From: an uncultured Bradyrhizobium sp.
GTDB taxonomy: Bacteria; Pseudomonadota; Alphaproteobacteria; Rhizobiales; Xanthobacteraceae
Direction of reading: 5' to 3'
DNA: 64,000 bases
Assembly: GCF_947648125.1 (NCBI RefSeq)
Contig: NZ_CANSMR010000006.1
Coordinates: 62,001 to 126,000 of the forward strand
Shown: one piece after another, positions 60,960-64,000 of the stretch
How the letters are laid out: the number at the start of each line of letters is the position of its first letter
Numbering within the stretch: position 1 is the first letter of the stretch
The notes under the pieces: generated by a model
What the model saw: the letters and a program-made list of their open reading frames with translations, nothing else
Told to the model about the DNA's origin: nothing
Database searches by the model: none
Program-made: the position numbers and the translations under genes

Positions 60960-62267
60960 TTAGCGCGGCCGGCCGATGCTGTCGTAGGTGAAGCCGTGCG
61001 CGGCCATCTCGTCCGGCCGGTAGATGTTGCGCAGGTCGACGACGACCGGATGCTTCATTTCCTGCTTGATGCGCTTCAGATCGAGCGCACGGAACTGGCG
61101 CCACTCGGTCACGATCACCAGCGCGTCGGCCTGGCGCGCGCATTCATAGGCATCCTCGCAGTACTCGATCTCCGGCAATTCCTTGCGGGCCTGCTCCATG
61201 CCAATCGGATCGTAGGCCCGAACCTTGGCGCCGAAGTCGATCAGGCCGTTGATCAGCGGGATCGACGGTGCCTCGCGCATGTCGTCGGTATCGGGCTTGA
61301 AGGTCAGGCCGAGCACGCCGATCGTCTTGCCGCGCAACTCTCCGCCGAGCACGTTGGCGACCTTGCGCGCCATCGCGCGCTTGCGGTTGTCGTTCGCGGT
61401 CAGCGTGGCTTCGACGATCTTCAGCTGGACGTCGTGATCGAGCGCCGTCTTGAACAACGCGCGGGTATCCTTCGGGAAGCACGAGCCGCCATAGCCTGCG
61501 CCGGCATGCAGGAACTTGGTTCCGATCCGGTTGTCGAGCCCGATGCCGCGCGCGACTTCCTGTACGTTCGCCCCGACCTTTTCGGAGAGATCGGCGATCT
61601 CGTTGATGAAGGTGATCTTGGTGGCGAGGAAGGCATTTGCGGCGTATTTGATCAATTCCGCCGTGCGTCGTGCGGTATAGAGGATCGGCGCCTGGTTCAA
61701 ATAGAGCGGGCGATAGACTTCGCCCATCACCCTCTTGGCCCGATCGTCCTCGGTGCCGACGACGATCCGGTCGGGATGGCGAAAATCCTGGATCGCGGCG
61801 CCTTCGCGCAGGAATTCGGGGTTCGAAGCAACCGCGAAATCCGCGTCGGGACGGGTCTCGCGGATCAGGCGTTCCACCTCGTCGCCGGTGCCCACGGGCA
61901 CGGTCGACTTCGTCACCACCACGGTGAACTTCTTCAGTGCTGCGCCGATCTCCTTGGCGGCAGCATAGACGTAGCTCAGGTCCGCATGGCCATCGCCGCG
62001 CCGCGACGGTGTTCCCACCGCGATGAAGACGGCATCGGCGTCGCCGACGGCGCCCGCAAGCTCCGTCGTGAAGGTCAGCCGTCCGGCGGCGGCATTGGTC
62101 TCGACGAGCTTATCGAGGTCGGTTTCGTAGATCGGGATCTTGCCGCGCTTCAGGGCCTCGATCTTGCCGGCGTCCTTGTCGACACAAACGACCTGATGGC
62201 CGAAATCGGCAAAACACGCCCCGGATACGAGACCTACATATCCCGTTCCAACCATTGCAATCTTCAT
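60960..62267 (-). CDS. ugd: UDP-glucose 6-dehydrogenase
   Basis: A 435-aa enzyme making UDP-glucuronate from UDP-glucose with two NAD+. MKIAMVGTGYVGLVSGACFADFGH is the family opening, the catalytic Cys263 lies in AGAGYGGSCFPKDTRAL, and SNPEFLREGAAIQDF and LGLTFKPDTDDMREAPS are diagnostic for UDP-Glc rather than GDP-Man dehydrogenases. The product feeds the epimerase at 12126 and any glucuronosyltransferase. It has its own promoter in the 228-nt divergent region towards the glycosyltransferase at 62496. Confidence 0.95.
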   Translation of the reverse strand: MKIAMVGTGYVGLVSGACFADFGHQVVCVDKDAGKIEALKRGKIPIYETDLDKLVETNAAAGRLTFTTELAGAVGDADAVFIAVGTPSRRGDGHADLSYVYAAAKEIGAALKKFTVVVTKSTVPVGTGDEVERLIRETRPDADFAVASNPEFLREGAAIQDFRHPDRIVVGTEDDRAKRVMGEVYRPLYLNQAPILYTARRTAELIKYAANAFLATKITFINEIADLSEKVGANVQEVARGIGLDNRIGTKFLHAGAGYGGSCFPKDTRALFKTALDHDVQLKIVEATLTANDNRKRAMARKVANVLGGELRGKTIGVLGLTFKPDTDDMREAPSIPLINGLIDFGAKVRAYDPIGMEQARKELPEIEYCEDAYECARQADALVIVTEWRQFRALDLKRIKQEMKHPVVVDLRNIYRPDEMAAHGFTYDSIGRPR

Positions 62268-62495
62268 GAATCCGCTCGTCGATCAGTGTGGAGAGGAGGA
62301 GTTAGCACTAGCACAATTGGCGCCGATAACGCCAAGTTTTATGACGTATGGTTTGCGTTGGAGCTCGGCGGCTTTTTGTGCAAACGGTGATTGCCTCAGT
62401 GCAGGTGAGTGCTCGCTAGTCACCTTGGGCGCGCCATGGACACATTCTCAACTTGAAATCGACCGACAATCGAGCCGCCGTTTTGAGGGGTGGAC

Positions 62496-64000
62496 ATGAG
62501 CACGAAGACGATAGGCAAGCAGAGGCCCTCAGGAGCTGAATACGCGTCGTTGCAGACGCAATTCTCCAGATACGATCGCACCACGTTTTCTGGATTTGTT
62601 TATGACCGCGCCGATCCCAGCCGACGCTACGCCGTCGAGCTGCTGGTCGACGGCGAGCCATACATGTCATCATTGTGTGACGAGTTTGTAACAGAGCTTG
62701 CCGATGCCGGAATCGGCGACGGTCGATTTGGCTTTACGTTCAACGTGCAGGATGAGGTCAGCTCGAACGCTGCGATCATCGAGGCAAGACTGGCGAATAT
62801 CGGAAGTCCGGTCGGTGCTCCGATTCGCTGCGATCTCGCTGCACCGGAAGCGCAGTGGCACCGAATCGGCGAGATCAAATGGGCCGGAGGCTTGCGCTTC
62901 GAGGGCTGGCTCTCGCAGGACGTCGATGAAGACATCGAGATCCTGATCGCGCAACGGCCGGTGATGACGGTGAAGCCGACAGGGTGGACCAACGTTGCGC
63001 GGGGCAGCGAGTTCGGCGTCGGCCGCCGGATCGATTTTCACCTGCCCGAGCATTTCGCCGATGGTCGCGTGCGCGGGCTGTCCGCGCGGACAGTTTCGGG
63101 ACGGAGCCTGATCTCGGAGCCGGTTGCATTCGTCGCTTTCGAGCGCGGCCTGGAGCAGACCATCGCGGAGCTTGGACGCTGGGATAGCGAGCGGCTGCGC
63201 GGACAATTGTTCGATCAGCTGTTGCCTGCCTCGGTGCCGTTCCACACCTATCGCAGCTGGAAAGAGCGCTTCTCGCCGACAACACCGTCTGACGTTCCAT
63301 CCGAGGCCGCGGTCGTCCTGATCGGGGACGCCAGGGTGGAGGAAAGCATCGAGAGCCTAGAGGCCCAACGGCACTCGGCGTGGTCGGCGGTGTGCCTCCC
63401 GGCGCGCGGGTTCAGTCAGTTCGATTCCGGCGCTGCGCGCGAGTTCGTCGACGGCGATGCCGCCAACAGCGCGTTCTTCGTCTTCTGTTTGAGCGGGACG
63501 ATTCTTGCGGAAGATGCCTTGCAGCGCTTCGCCGATGTGTTCGCGTCCGAACCCGGCTGCGATCTCGTCTATGGCGACGTCGAGGTCTCGGCCGGCGCCG
63601 GCGCGGTCTGGCCGCTGGCGTTTTCGGCGTTCGACCTCGAACGTGCGCTCGAGCAGGGCTATGGCGCATATTGCTTTGCGGTGCGCCGGGAACGTGCCGT
63701 GGAAGCGTTGCGATCGGCGGCGTCGCTCTACGACATCTTCATTGGCTGCGTGGAGGCTGAGCGAATCTATCATCTGCCGGGATCGGTTGCGGCGTTGCCG
63801 CGGATTGATGCGTCGGCCGCAACCGCCGAACTGGTCGCTGCAAGCCAGGCGTATTTTGCCAGGACTGGCGTCGAGGCGAATGTCGAGCCGCGGAAAGCGG
63901 GGCTCCTTCCAGCGGTGCGGGTCAAGCGCGCGGTCGATTGGAACGAGCGCACCACCATCATCATCCCGACCAGAAACCGCGCCGAACTGCTCAAGCGCTG
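62496..64000 (+). CDS. Large multidomain GT2-type glycosyltransferase (3' end outside window)
   Basis: The frame is open from the ATG at 62496 to the window end (501 codons seen). The N-terminal half contains two or more small beta-rich modules (TFSGFVYDRADPSRRYAVEL, GRFGFTFNVQ; then LRFEGWLSQDVDEDIEILI, RRIDFHLPEHF), the same style as the modules around the WbsX domain at 50524. A partial GT-A-like domain follows (VVLIGDARVEESIES, DLVYGDVEVSAG). The seen part ends with TTIIIPTRNRAELLKR, the first strand of a second GT2 domain. Tandem GT2 enzymes of this kind build or extend EPS chains. Substrate unknown. Confidence 0.85.
   Translation, partial: MSTKTIGKQRPSGAEYASLQTQFSRYDRTTFSGFVYDRADPSRRYAVELLVDGEPYMSSLCDEFVTELADAGIGDGRFGFTFNVQDEVSSNAAIIEARLANIGSPVGAPIRCDLAAPEAQWHRIGEIKWAGGLRFEGWLSQDVDEDIEILIAQRPVMTVKPTGWTNVARGSEFGVGRRIDFHLPEHFADGRVRGLSARTVSGRSLISEPVAFVAFERGLEQTIAELGRWDSERLRGQLFDQLLPASVPFHTYRSWKERFSPTTPSDVPSEAAVVLIGDARVEESIESLEAQRHSAWSAVCLPARGFSQFDSGAAREFVDGDAANSAFFVFCLSGTILAEDALQRFADVFASEPGCDLVYGDVEVSAGAGAVWPLAFSAFDLERALEQGYGAYCFAVRRERAVEALRSAASLYDIFIGCVEAERIYHLPGSVAALPRIDASAATAELVAASQAYFARTGVEANVEPRKAGLLPAVRVKRAVDWNERTTIIIPTRNRAELLKR

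Overview
The window is bacterial, GC-rich and gene-dense. Its gene content fits an alphaproteobacterium of the Bradyrhizobium type: a branched-chain amino-acid-type ABC transporter with twin binding proteins, a Ku homologue, an orphan Flp pilin, many small membrane proteins, and a very large exopolysaccharide (EPS) locus. The genus is inferred from protein style and gene content, not from a marker gene. No rRNA, tRNA or CRISPR was seen.

Layout. 1-5.7 kb: an ABC uptake operon (binding protein, LivH- and LivM-type permeases, a fused double ATPase, and a second binding protein closely related to the first). 5.7-8.2 kb, minus strand: a thiamine-diphosphate enzyme, the stump of an FAD/NAD oxidoreductase, and a coiled-coil membrane protein. 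8.5-16.2 kb: small genes (Flp pilin, Ku, short membrane or coiled-coil proteins), a uronate-epimerase-like enzyme, a frameshifted secreted-protein gene and two gene-poor stretches. 16.3-39.7 kb: EPS block I, with an initiating phosphoglycosyltransferase, a Wzz/BY-kinase fusion, a Wzy-like polymerase, a Wzx-like flippase, glycosyltransferases, four methyltransferases, a GDP-mannose dehydrogenase, a PslG-like hydrolase, a bi-domain oxidoreductase and a heparinase-family lyase. 40.4-50.2 kb: two tandem RTX-type Ca2+-binding proteins, a methyltransferase, a type I secretion ATPase and its HlyD partner, and a Sel1-repeat protein. 50.5-64 kb: EPS block II, with WbsX-, GT2- and GT92-type glycosyltransferases, a Tat-exported protein, the four rml genes for dTDP-rhamnose, UDP-glucose dehydrogenase, and a large glycosyltransferase cut by the window end.

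How it fits together. The sugar-nucleotide genes predict an acidic polymer containing rhamnose and uronic acid, possibly methylated. PHPT, Wzx, Wzy and Wzz/BYK form a near-complete Wzx/Wzy pathway; no outer-membrane polysaccharide export protein (Wza type) and no TolC are present here. The RTX pair with its own type I exporter lies inside the EPS locus, which suggests that polymer and Ca2+-binding matrix proteins are made together. Several promoter regions across the locus carry TAAC/GTTA inverted repeats or TTAA pairs 12 bp apart. In addition, an 11-bp element lies at almost the same distance upstream of both the Wzz/BY-kinase and the first RTX gene. Together these point to shared regulation.
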